A stretch of DNA of 64,000 bases from Labia minor (taxonomy: Eukaryota; Arthropoda; Insecta; Dermaptera; Spongiphoridae). Shown in pieces: positions 9,746-18,865 of the stretch. Position numbers and translations under genes: made by a program. The notes beneath the pieces were generated by a model, which was not told where the DNA came from, ran no database searches, and worked only from the letters and a program-made list of their open reading frames with translations. The stretch spans positions 71,229,267 through 71,293,266 of the forward strand of contig OY720346.1 in the NCBI GenBank assembly GCA_963082975.1, read 5' to 3'. The number at the start of each line of letters is the position of its first letter. The first letter of the stretch is position 1.

Positions 9746-10224
9746 ATATAAATAAAATAAAAATGAAAGATGAGATTTTCATTTTTATTATTAATTATTA
9801 TTGTATATCTAAAAAATAGAAAAGAGATGCGTATAAGAAAATGTAGGATGTTTTGTTTATTAATACAAACGTTGTTGGGAGATTTCAATTAGTCTCTTCC
9901 ATACAATCCTACATATATTTATATGTATTATATAAGAAATAAAATTAGGTTTAAAATTATCGTTGTATAATTTATTAACTAATATAAATATATAAAACAA
10001 GCATAATCTCAAGAAATAAAAATTAAAGATGAGATAAACATTTGTATTATTATATAATAAATTAATTGATGTAAAAAAAGAAAAGATACATAAGATGCTG
10101 AGACAACAGAGAAACAGCAGAAAGGTAAGTAATAAGATTAATAATATAAATTTATAATATATATAAGTAAATAAAATTGAATTAGTGAAATAGGATAAAG
10201 AATAATATTTATTGATTAGAAATA

Positions 10225-10378
10225 AAATTTGGTTGAAATTGGATGAAAAATATAGAAATTATAGTGATATATATAAAAAGCGGGTGGGAAAGTGGGTGGT
10301 TCGTGGTTGCGTGCAACCATCACACCAATTGCCTATCTTTAAGGGGTATAGTAAAAATTCACTTTTTTATAAAAATAT
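10225..10378 (+). repeat. Direct repeat, copy 2 of the 1740-1883 block
   Basis: Contains GGGAAAGTGGGTGGT, CACACCAATTGCCTATCTTT and AAGGGGTATAGTAAAAATTC in the same order as 1740-1883. Short open frames here are conserved only because the DNA is repeated. Confidence 0.55.
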
Positions 10379-10455
10379 TGATGAAATTTTATGACAATCA
10401 ACCCCTATTTTTTATGATCGGATATTGTTTTAATTGATATTTGTGTTTTTAATAT

Positions 10456-11112
10456 ATCAATATATAAATATAAATAAAAAAGCATAATCTAAAAATAAAA
10501 ATTTTGACTTAGAGAGTGAGAGAGAGAAAGAGATAAAAATTATAGATGAGATAAACATTTTTATTATTATATACTAAATTAATTGATACGATAAAAAATA
10601 GAAATTAAATAATATTTTAATAAGTGATATGCAATTAAGAAAAGATACATAAAGATGCTGAGACAACAAAGAACCAGAAGGAAGGAATAATTACTAATAA
10701 TATATATCGTATAAATAATTAAAATTGAAATAGTGAAATAGGATATAAATATTATTTAATGATTAGAAGTAAAACTTATTTGAAATTGGATGAAATATTT
10801 CAACAAAATTTTAAAGTTTTTCTAAAATCATCCCTACAATTTATTTTATTTTTTCTTTAAAGTGGATTCAAATTATTTAAATATTTAAATTAAATAATAA
10901 TAAAGAAAGAAATACATTTTCATAAGTATTTTGTCTCAATTATCGTTATAATACTTATTATTATTTCATTCACATGGGTTTTTGATTGGAGATGTTGCTC
11001 CCTTGGCATTTCATATGAAAGTGACTCTGTGAAAGGCCCCACTTCATCTAATATAGCAAAAAGTTAATATATTAATATTACAATTGTAATCTGATAATCA
11101 TTCTCTATTATG
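10456..11112 (+). repeat. ~650-bp direct repeat, copy 2
   Basis: Second copy of 5997-6642, offset by about 4.48 kb, with only small indels (for example a missing TAGACATTTTT relative to copy 1 near 10800). Confidence 0.6.
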
Positions 11113-11494
11113 ATTATTATTTATTATTATTATTATTATTTATTTATTAATCAAAATTCACTCTTTTTCGATGATATCAATGAAATAAAAATTATTAAAT
11201 AAAGAAGCTTTTCTAAAATCATACCTACAATTTATTTTCTTTAAAGTGGATTCAAATTATTTAAATATTTAAATTAATTAATAATAAACAAAGAGTTATG
11301 TTTTCAAAAGTATTTTCTTTGAAAGTTTCAAATTAAAGTTCGAGTTGTTATTAATATTTATTTATCTTTGATTCAATAGAGACTATAGTATTTGGATGGT
11401 GTAATACATGGGTTGTCGATTGGAGATGTTGATTCCTTGCATGTTCTTGTCAAAGTGACTCTGTGAAAGACCTGAGTTCAACTTAAATAGAAAT
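11113..11494 (+). repeat. Degenerate copy of the GATGTTG-core repeat
   Basis: Carries TTTCTAAAATCATACCTACA, ATTATTTAAATATTTAAATT and the core GATTGGAGATGTTGATTCCT followed by GTGACTCTGTGAAAGACC. It runs directly into repeat A at 11495. Confidence 0.5.
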
Positions 11495-12044
11495 AAGTTG
11501 ACCTGTGGCCAGGTCCGAACGGACCGACGGTTTGTAGTAAATTAATTAGCAGCTAAGGAAACAATTTAAAATAATTTTAATATATCTATTAATGTAATAA
11601 AAAACAGATATGGATACATAAATAATAAATATGAACATTTTTAACTTTATTTTATTTATATTATATATGCAAGACCAGGCTGTGACGTCATGAATGGCTG
11701 GATGACGTCATATAATTTTAAATCAATAAAAAACTAATCTTCCTATCGTCGATCGCTAATACTACCACTTCCGGTTTCCGGATTTGCACCAAAAAATGAT
11801 CAATTCATCCCACTGATGCATTAAGTAAATAGACCAAAGTTCATCAAAATCGGTTGAGCCGTTCAGGCTGTACACATCTATACGGACGGACGGACAGACG
11901 GACAGACGGACGGACAGACATCATGCTAAAAATACTTTTTTCTGTTTAGAAAATGCATGATTCGTGGAGATATGTAAAAATCTCCACATGTGAAATTTGG
12001 TGTGAAAACAATACCTCCCTTACTATCCTTCGGTCGGTAAAAAT
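11495..12044 (+). repeat. Repeat A, long copy
   Basis: AAGTTGACCTGTGGCCAGG at the left end, the CACTTCCGGTTTCCGGA core at 11765, a GGAC/AGAC array at 11884-11915 and CGGTCGGTAAAAAT at the right end. The middle has a 60-70 bp deletion relative to the 5173-5817 copy. Confidence 0.7.
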
Positions 12045-12430
12045 AATGAAGATTATTTTTCTCGAGGATAAAACCAATACAAAGTGCATAACACGTGGAG
12101 ATATGTCCTCACGTGAAATTTGATATGAAAATAACCCTTCACTTCCTCTCTTCGATCGGCAATACTAGCACTTCCGGTTTCCGGATTTGCACAAAAAGTT
12201 GATCAATTCATCCCACTGATGCATTAAGTAAATATACCAAATTTCATCAAAATCCGTTGAGCCGTTCAGGCTGTACACATCTATACGGACGGACGGACAG
12301 ACATCATGCTAAAGATACTTTTTTCTGTTAAGAAAATACATGATTCGTGGAGATATGTACCTAAAAATATCCATAGGTGAAATTTGGTGTGAAAACAATA
12401 CCTCCCTTACTATCGTCGGTCGGTAAAAAA
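12045..12430 (+). repeat. Repeat A, right-hand part only, joined in tandem to the previous copy
   Basis: Begins at the GATTATTTTTCTCGAGGATA segment of the family and runs through the CACTTCCGG core, a shortened GGAC array and the terminal TCGTCGGTCGGTAAAAAA. The AAGTTGACC end and the CGTCATG segment are absent, so the tandem pair could come from unequal exchange or replication slippage within the family. Confidence 0.65.
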
Positions 12431-12724
12431 GAAACGCTACTTGTATAGGTAAAATGTCACTTCCGGTAGTCAGATCATGATGAAATTTGGTATCTCAATT
12501 TTTTTCATATTTTTAAATCTATATACAAAATATGAAGCAAATATCTCGAAGCCAACTGGTACTTTACTTGAAAGGTAAACGCAACCAGTGTAGGTAAAGT
12601 ACCACTTCCGGTTAACCGATTTTGACAAAATTTTGATAGAAATCTACAAACGGTGAATAATATCGGTGTACCAAATTTCGAAGTCCTAGCTTGATTAGTT
12701 TTTGAGTAAATTTGCTTACAGACA

Positions 12725-12755
<31 letters not shown>

Positions 12756-12898
12756 CATACACACACACAGACATAATTCGAAAAATGGTATTTTCCGACT
12801 CAGGGAGGTCTAAAACGTCAAGATCTATCGAAATCTCGAAGTCGAAATTTTTGACGATTCCAATACTTCCCTTATACGAAGTATGCGGGAAAGTAAAA
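12431..12898 (+). repeat. Repeat B, copy 1, with (CATA)n array
   Basis: Has two CACTTCCGGT words (12460 and 12604), a TTTTGACAAAATTTTGATAG segment, a (CATA)n array at 12725-12765 running into CACACACAGACA, and a 3' tail with a 7-bp hairpin (ATACTTC...GAAGTAT) followed by GCGGGAAAGTAAAAAT. Different in sequence from repeat A but built to the same plan. Open frames of 143 and 68 codons through it are translations of the repeat. Confidence 0.65.
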
Positions 12899-13871
12899 AT
12901 GAAGGAAAAGGTTTTATTTACGTTAGAAAAAATCAAAATAATGTTGATATTATTTGATTGCCTTCTTATTTCAATAAAATGTTATTCGTGAAAATGATGT
13001 TAAACACCTTAAGTCCTATGATCGGATACAATAAAATTTTAATTAATTTCTAAATAAAGAAAAAGCTTGATTATCCAATTCAAATTTGCGAGATAGTTGA
13101 GTGAGGATACCCCAGATTTTTTTACATTAACAATTGAATTTTGTTTACTTGAAGAAGAATGAAAAAAATAACTTTTTCAATGCTTTTTTTTGTTTACTTG
13201 AAAAGGAGAGACAAAAATAATAGAACAAGGATCTTCAGACCCCTGAACATTGACAAAAGATAATACGGACGGGGTATTTCAGTTCAAGAAAAAAGATATT
13301 CAAGGGATTATATTGTTTGTTGTGTTGGTCACTGGTCAAAGTTGGAATAAGAATTTGTTGAAATTTAAAAAAATGATACCATGAATTTAACACAAATACA
13401 CATATATTTTACAAATACAAATTTTTAAAAACTTGTATTCATTTGTGAGACTAAAAGTTTTAGAAATAATATGTAGTTATATTATATAATTATTTATTTT
13501 TATATATATAAAAAATAAGGGAAGGATATGGGATTGAATAAGTAAAACAAAATAAATTTACAAATTTCATTTTATAATATTTATTAATATTCAATGAATT
13601 ATTATTATTAATATTAATTAAGATCAACATTAAAAATATAAAATACAATCGCTATTTTTTAAATATAACAGCAATTACTACAATGAACAAGAATAGTATT
13701 TATTTTAATAGAGGCATTATATTTATAATATATGACTTAAATAATAAAATAATTTTATAAATTTATTAAAATTATTTTTTAAATAATTTAATTTAAATAA
13801 AATAAAACAAAATTTAAAAATGTTTATTTATTATTATTCTACATAAATATAATATAGTATATGTTTATGAT
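12899..13871. repeat. 3' flank of F-box-like gene 1, inverted copy of the gene 3 flank
   Basis: Without genes. From about 13090 to 13870 this is a diverged reverse complement of 18862-19960. For example, GGGAAGGATATGGGATTGAA here corresponds to TTCAATCCCATATCCTTTCC at 19420, and TTTACTTGAAAAGGAGA has an inverted counterpart near 19900. The inverted duplication therefore includes gene and downstream flank. Confidence 0.6.
13823..13828 (-). terminator. Poly(A) signal AATAAA of gene 1
   Basis: AATAAA on the minus strand about 45 bases past the gene 1 stop codon, in the usual place for 3' end formation. Confidence 0.5.
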
Positions 13872-15242
13872 TTAACAATTTAAATCTCGATAAATATTTA
13901 CAGTTTCGATATTACTTGCACAAGGTAACAATCTTTTTAAATTCCTACGGTTATATAGAGTATGCAAAATTTGTGGGTAGGCCAAATTAGCGTTGAGGAG
14001 AACGTGTTCAATGTTCAATGTATGAAGACGCAAGTTATTTTTAATTGTCCTCAAATCAATTTGTATCTCGGTGCCTTCAAGAATTAATTGATAGAATGTT
14101 TTACATTGAAAAATGTATGGAAGTACTTCATTACATATTGATTGACATCCATACAATGATAAAATATTTAATTTTTTTATTTCATGGATATTCTCTAGAT
14201 CACTAGAAATTAATGAAGGACAGAATTCTAATCGGAGATCTGTTAAATTTTCAAATTGATTAAGCAATTTCAAGGCATTTTTCTGGATATCATTGCAACC
14301 ATATATTTTCAAATTTGTTAATGGTAATCTCTTTTCAAGAAACACTTTAACTAGTTGCTCTGTAAATGATTGAATTTCCAAAAGCATTACTTTTTTCAAT
14401 TTTCGTAATGGTGCAATTTCAAAATAACTCCTGACAATTTCTTCTGGGCCATCGTATGTAATCTGTAGGTGTTGTAAATTTTCTAATTTAGACAAATAAG
14501 ATGGCCAGGTTTTATTATCAGAAGGAAAACCAATTTCTAAACGCCTTAAATTAGAGAAGTTAACTATTGTTTTCAATGATTCAATTGTTTTTATCCAAAA
14601 ATAAGGCAAATTTAATGTTTCCAGTTTATTCATTTTGATAAATAATTTATTAGTTAATAACTTATCACCTCCAAAAATTAGATGATTTGGAATAATTAAC
14701 TTTTTTAAATTTGGAAAAAAATAATTAATAGCCCATAGAAAAATATCATCATTTGTTAAAGTATCACATAAAATAATTTCTTCTACCTTCTTGAAAATAG
14801 GACAATTTGGAAATTTACCTTCTTGGAGATCACTTGATAATTTTATTAGAAGATCTCGTATTATATCTAATTTACTTGTGAAGAAATCTTGAAAAACAAT
14901 TTTTTTTAATCTTGGCATAGATGAATGTTTTATAATCTTAATTAAAAATTCAAAATTCGATTCACTTACTTCAACAGTTTCTATTAAAAAATAGAATCGT
15001 TCAAAAAACTGTTCAGCGTAGCAGGAATTCGGACCGTCGAATAAAATAGCAGGTAAAGAAGAGAAAATTCCACTGTTGATAATCGCATCGTAATAATATT
15101 GATTTTCACTAAACACAAACAATTCTTGTATTGGTGAATATTTCAGAATATTACCTACTAATTCTTGTGGTAATCTCCTCATAATTTGATCTAATACTTG
15201 ATCACAACTATAATTAGCAGGTGATTCATTTACAGGAATCAT
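13872..15242 (-). CDS. F-box/LRR-like protein, paralogue 1 (intact)
   Basis: A 456-residue intronless frame starting at the Met of KMIPVNESPANYSCDQ, the point where its four paralogues also become similar. The frame stays open upstream to an ATG at 15374, adding 44 residues, but that extension is translated from the neighbouring transposon arm. The N-terminal MRRLPQELVGNILKYS followed by Leu/Phe-rich helices fits an F-box (L-P-x-E-L...I), which would bind Skp1 in an SCF ubiquitin ligase. The rest has about ten irregular leucine-rich repeats, including Cys-type repeats such as LTDLRLEFCPSLISSDLENI and LNILSLYGCQSICNEVLPYI, the pattern of FBXL substrate-binding domains. No signal peptide or membrane segment. 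Unlike paralogues 3-5 it lacks the shared promoter block; its upstream region is a THAP-type element. Family assignment is by motif only; the exact function is unknown. Confidence 0.72.
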   Translation of the reverse strand: MIPVNESPANYSCDQVLDQIMRRLPQELVGNILKYSPIQELFVFSENQYYYDAIINSGIFSSLPAILFDGPNSCYAEQFFERFYFLIETVEVSESNFEFLIKIIKHSSMPRLKKIVFQDFFTSKLDIIRDLLIKLSSDLQEGKFPNCPIFKKVEEIILCDTLTNDDIFLWAINYFFPNLKKLIIPNHLIFGGDKLLTNKLFIKMNKLETLNLPYFWIKTIESLKTIVNFSNLRRLEIGFPSDNKTWPSYLSKLENLQHLQITYDGPEEIVRSYFEIAPLRKLKKVMLLEIQSFTEQLVKVFLEKRLPLTNLKIYGCNDIQKNALKLLNQFENLTDLRLEFCPSLISSDLENIHEIKKLNILSLYGCQSICNEVLPYIFQCKTFYQLILEGTEIQIDLRTIKNNLRLHTLNIEHVLLNANLAYPQILHTLYNRRNLKRLLPCASNIETVNIYRDLNC

Positions 15243-15307
15243 CTTAGGAACACAATTGGTGCTACCGCTATACACTTGTATGCTCTGTGGTATAAGATGC
15301 ACTGATG

Positions 15308-16368
15308 CACAGACTATCTTTATGCACCCACTCCGGGTTAAATTTTGAAGCAAAGTTTTAGCACATCGCGCCACCTGGTACTATGAGTCAAATACTAATT
15401 TTATAAAAAACGTTATAAAAAATCGGACTTGTGTGTGTGTGTCTGTTTTTTTTTTTTTTTTTTTTTTTTTTTAATGAAGGTTATTTTGAATTTCGGGAAT
15501 TAAAAAATTGTAGAAAATCTTCTGTTAAATGAAAAATTATCTATTTGGAGATAAATATTAGTTTAATTTCCAAATAAATAATTTTTCATTAAACTGAAAA
15601 TTTTCTACAATCTTTTTATATAATTAACATATCTAAAAGAAACGAATAATTTTTTATGTATATAAACAATATATATTTGAAAATTAAAAAAAATTATAAA
15701 ATTATATTTACAAATTATGTAGTGATCTCATTATTAAACATATCTTATTTACATATTGTTTTTTTTATATATTTTATTAAATTTTTCTCTTGTGAGACGT
15801 ATAAATTTACACCTTTGAAAATAGTTTTATTATTAAATACCCAAAACATACCATCTTGGGGTACTTTGTGAGGTATCACTCCACGGTTTAACTTTTTCTT
15901 CTCGCTTGTTGTAAAATCGCTGTTTTCATGATTAATCCATCTGAGAAATGATAACATATAAGTTTAAAATACTTTAATATATATGTTTGGAATATCGAAT
16001 TATATTGTTTATATACATAAAAAATTATTCGTATCTTTTAGATATGTTAATTACATAAAAAGTTTATAGAAAATTTTCAGTTTATGAAAAATTATTTATT
16101 TGGAAATTAAACTAATATTTATCTCGAAATAGATAATTTTTCATTTAACAGAAAATTTTCTACAATTTTTTAATTCCCGACATTCAAAATATCCTTCAAT
16201 AAAAAAATAAAAAAAATAAAACACACAGGCACACACACACACAAGCCCGCTATATTATAACGTTTTTTATAAAATTAGTATTGGGATGAAACTACCAGAT
16301 GGCGCGATGTGCTAAAACTTTGCTTCAAAATTTAACCCGGAGTGGGTGCATCTTATAGATAGTCAGTG
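15308..16368. mobile_element. Palindromic THAP-type (P-like) element between genes 1 and 2
   Basis: Long inverted arms (15308-15672 and 15998-16368) share CACCCACTCCGGGTTAAATT, AGCACATCGCGCCA, a (GT/CA)n tract and an inner hairpin built on AATTTCCAAATAAATAATTT. The outermost bases read CACAGACTATC on the left and CACTGACTATC (reverse complement) on the right. The spacer holds a THAP-like exon. The right end abuts ATTTGCTC, the same word that is duplicated at the 47141-48279 element. No matching word is present on the left, so either the left flank was rearranged or the TSD decayed. This element now forms the bidirectional upstream region of genes 1 and 2. Confidence 0.6.
15852..15957 (-). pseudogene. 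THAP-like zinc-finger exon (C-terminal half)
   Basis: The minus-strand frame contains NSDFTTSEKKKLNRGVIP and then PQDG. This parallels YDFYTPEKKKLIHGRIP...QDG in the exon at 47399-47579, and the D-F...KKL..G.IP pattern typical of the second half of THAP DNA-binding domains. The Cys-x-x-His pair is degraded here (WINHEN in place of CKLHFND). The frame ends at CAAGATG|GTATGT, a good splice donor at the same codon as in the other copy. Confidence 0.55.
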
Positions 16369-16469
16369 ATTTGCTCTCTGCATCTCACCAAGTCAACATT
16401 AGCACGCTTGCTAATTGAGTGTATTTTTCAATTTGTTTTGTTTTTGATTTTATTTTTTGATTTTTAATC
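16369..16469 (+). promoter_or_regulatory. Proximal promoter/leader block of gene 2
   Basis: ATTTGCTCTCTGCATCTCAC followed by CAAGTCAACATTAGCACGC and AATTTGTTTTGTTTTTGATT, collinear with the leaders of genes 3-5. The distal part of the promoter block (inverted CCAAT and upstream) is missing because the THAP-type element ends at 16368. Confidence 0.6.
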
Positions 16470-16955
16470 ATGCCATTCAAAAAGTTGAAAACCAACCATT
16501 CTGTTCAGAAGCTGTCTCCTGTAAATGAAACAATTGTTAATTATAGTTGTGATAAAGAATTACATCAACATATGAGGAGATTACCGCAAGAATTAGTAGG
16601 TAATATTCTGAAATATTCAACAAAACAAAAATTGCTTGTGTTTAGTGAAGATTCATATTATTACGATGCGAGTGAGAGAGAGATTATCAATTCTGGAATT
16701 GTTTCTTCCTCACCTCCAATACCATTCAACCGTTCGGATTCCTTCCACACTGAAGAGTTTTTTGAACGATTCTATTTAATAAATAATTTATCAAAATTTT
16801 GTCGAACTTGTTTAATTCCAATATCCTTAATTTTAATTTATAATTATGAAATAATAATCATAAAAATCTCCCTCATTTACTACTTGCTGTCACTTTTTGT
16901 ATACTCCATTTGTATTGCCCCGATTAATTTTTTTTCAACGGATTCTGAAGTTTAA
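16470..16955 (+). pseudogene. F-box/LRR-like paralogue 2, truncated after the F-box and fused to intergenic DNA
   Basis: The ATG at 16470 sits in the same leader context as in gene 3. About 106 residues follow the family (HQHMRRLPQELVGNILKYS, YYYDA, then INSGIVSSSPPIPFN, ending near FFERFY), with a four-residue insertion (SERE). At about 16790 similarity to the genes stops. The next ~55 codons are translated from a block that elsewhere (29575-29925, 45845-46200) lies upstream of the promoters of genes 4 and 5. A deletion from inside gene 2 to the block ahead of gene 3 explains this directly. A 161-residue protein with an F-box but no LRRs could in theory be made, so function cannot be excluded, but decay is more likely. 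Confidence 0.75.
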
Positions 16956-17065
16956 AATTTGAATTCAGGATAGATTTTCATTTTGAAGATAATTATGAAT
17001 ATTTTATACCATTAAAATTAATGATGAATTCTCTGGCGAGATAGTAAAGATATATGTTATGTTTA
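16790..17065. repeat. Upstream block D of the tandem unit (copy ahead of gene 3)
   Basis: Contains ACTTGTTTAATTCCAATATC and ends GAATTCTCTGGCGAGATAGT. The same block is at 29575-29925 and 45845-46200. Its last ~20 bases match the tail of repeat B. Confidence 0.65.
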
Positions 17066-17084
17066 TTTTTTGAACGTAGATAAA

Positions 17085-17457
17085 AAGGCTATTTGATGAA
17101 TAATTTTGACTTTTTTAATAATTATAATTCCTGACTTTTTAATAATTACATTTAAAATCATTTGAAAGTTATAATTTTATCTTTACAAAGAGAGACTAAA
17201 AAAATAAGAAAATCAAAATATTGAAAAAATAGAGAGGTAGAAAAAAGGTTCAAACCCCACTCTTCTTATTTTTACTTAAGGGGTCTTCTGATTGGTTGCC
17301 TGTTCCGACACACCTTTTTTCGACATAAACGGCCTCTTCCATTTCCTTCAGCTATCATTTGCTCTCTGCATCTCACCAAGTCAACATTAGCACGCTTGCT
17401 AACTGAGTGTACTTTCCAATTTGTTTTGTTTTTAATTTTATTTTTTGTTTGTTAATC
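17085..17457 (+). promoter_or_regulatory. Promoter and 5' leader of gene 3 (intact, uninterrupted reference copy)
   Basis: A block of about 370 bp conserved in front of genes 3, 4 and 5 and as an orphan at 22150. Notable words: CTGATTGGTTGCC (inverted CCAAT box, 17288), CCGACACACCTTTTTTCGAC, TTCAGCTATCATTTGCTCTC and ACCAAGTCAACATTAGCACG. No TATA box is evident; TTCAGCTATC or the following ATCATTTGC could act as initiator. This copy shows the empty target site ATTTGCTC that THAP-type elements abut elsewhere. Confidence 0.55.
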
Positions 17458-18861
17458 ATGGCATCGAAAAAGATGAAAAAAACCAACCAATGTGTTCAGA
17501 AGATGACTCCTGTAAATGAAACAACTGTAAATTACAGTTGTGATCAAGAATTACATCAACATATGAGGAGATTACCGCAAGAATTAGTAGGTAATATTTT
17601 TAAATATTCAACATTTCAACAATTGATTGATTTTAGTGAAGATCCATATTATTACGATGCGATTATCAATTCTGGAATTGTTTCTTCCTCACCTACAATT
17701 TTTTTCACCCATTCGGATTCCTTCCCCGCTAAGTTTTTTGAACGATTCTATTTTTTAATAAAAACTGTTGTTGTAAATGATATGAATTATAAATTTTTTA
17801 TCAAGTTTATAAAACATTCATCCATACTAAGAATAAAAAAAATTGTTTTTGATGTTAACTGCGTAAGTAAATTACATATAATACGAGATTTTCTAATAAA
17901 ATTATCAAGTGATGTCGAAGAAGGTAAATCGCCAACTTATCCTATTTTCAATAAGGTAGAGGAAATTATTATATCAGGGGACATACTAAATCATGATATT
18001 TTTCCATGGGCTATTAATTATTTTTTTCCAAATTTAAAAAAGTTTAGTCTTGCATCTCCATATTTTTGTATAAATTTAAATAAATTATTTATCAAAATGA
18101 ACAAACTGGAAACATTAAATTTGGCTTATTTATCGGTAAAAACGATTGAATCATTGAAATCCATAGCTAATTTATCTAATTTAAGAGAATTAGTAATCTC
18201 TATTGATGGGAATAATAATACCTGGCCATCTTATTTGTCAAAATTAGAAAATTTAAAATATCTAAGTATTACATACGTTGGCCCAGAAGAAATTCTCAGG
18301 AGTTATTTTGAAATTGCACCATTAGGTAAATTGAAAAAAGTAATTTTGTGGAATATTCACTCATTTACAGAGCAACTAGTTAAAGTGTTTCTTGAAAAAA
18401 GGTTACCATTAACAAATTTGAAAATATTTTTTTGCCTAGATATCCAGAAAAATGCCTTGAAAATGCTTAATCAATTTGAAAATTTAACTGACCTCCGATT
18501 AGAATGCTGTCTTTCATTAATTTCTAGTGATCTAGAGGATATCTTTAAAATAAAAAAATTAAATATTTTATCTTTGGCGGGATGTTCATTAATATGTAAT
18601 GAAGTACTTCCATACATTTTTCAATGTAAAACATTCTATCAATTAAATCTTTATGGCACAAAGATAAAAATTGATTTTAGCAGAATTAAAAATAACTTGC
18701 GTGTTCATACATTGAACATTAATCCATACCCTGATGAAAACAATAAGGATAGGCCCTATCATTCTAATGTGTATGCTCGAGATACTCATAAGAATTTTAA
18801 AGAATTGTTACCTTTTGCAAGTATTATCGAACGTTATTCATTTATTATAAATAAATGTTAA
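17458..18861 (+). CDS. F-box/LRR-like protein, paralogue 3 (intact)
   Basis: An intact, intronless frame of 467 residues. The ATG at 17458 (AATCATGG, good context) is the first in the leader; the frame is open further upstream but lacks an earlier ATG. A Lys-rich start (MASKKMKKTNQCVQKM) leads into the family hallmark TPVNETTVNYSCDQELHQ and the F-box-like MRRLPQELVGNIFKYST (residues ~36-70). From about residue 100 to the end there are irregular LRRs, among them FPNLKKFSL, LSNLRELVIS, LENLKYLSITY, LTNLKIFFCLDIQ, LTDLRLECCLSLISSDLEDI and LNILSLAGCSLICNEVL. The LxxLxLxxC repeats are those of the FBXL class, so a role as substrate receptor of an SCF E3 ligase is inferred; the substrate is unknown. 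It heads the tandem array 3-4-5 and is the best-preserved member. Confidence 0.75.
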   Translation: MASKKMKKTNQCVQKMTPVNETTVNYSCDQELHQHMRRLPQELVGNIFKYSTFQQLIDFSEDPYYYDAIINSGIVSSSPTIFFTHSDSFPAKFFERFYFLIKTVVVNDMNYKFFIKFIKHSSILRIKKIVFDVNCVSKLHIIRDFLIKLSSDVEEGKSPTYPIFNKVEEIIISGDILNHDIFPWAINYFFPNLKKFSLASPYFCINLNKLFIKMNKLETLNLAYLSVKTIESLKSIANLSNLRELVISIDGNNNTWPSYLSKLENLKYLSITYVGPEEILRSYFEIAPLGKLKKVILWNIHSFTEQLVKVFLEKRLPLTNLKIFFCLDIQKNALKMLNQFENLTDLRLECCLSLISSDLEDIFKIKKLNILSLAGCSLICNEVLPYIFQCKTFYQLNLYGTKIKIDFSRIKNNLRVHTLNINPYPDENNKDRPYHSNVYARDTHKNFKELLPFASIIERYSFIINKC

Positions 18862-18865
18862 TAAA
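18860..18865 (+). terminator. Poly(A) signal AATAAA overlapping the gene 3 stop
   Basis: TGTTAATAAATATTT: the AATAAA overlaps the TAA stop by two bases. The same arrangement is present after the original stop of gene 5 (49788-49793). Confidence 0.45.

Noticed and set aside
9589..9888. 99-codon minus-strand frame rich in Ile/Phe/Tyr
   Set aside because: Translation of (TA)n and (TAGA)n low-complexity DNA.
12505..12936. 143-codon minus-strand frame
   Set aside because: Runs through repeat B and its (CATA)n array (VCVYVCMYVCMYVCM); the other repeat B copy does not conserve the frame.
15243..15374. 44-codon N-terminal extension of gene 1
   Set aside because: Left out of the CDS because it is translated from the transposon arm and has no counterpart in the paralogues; kept as a finding since it is open.
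17407..17457. Upstream extension of gene 3 (and of gene 5 at 48330) by 17-22 codons
   Set aside because: Depends on a GTG start; the first ATG in good context is at 17458 (48396 in gene 5) and the upstream text is the AT-rich leader.
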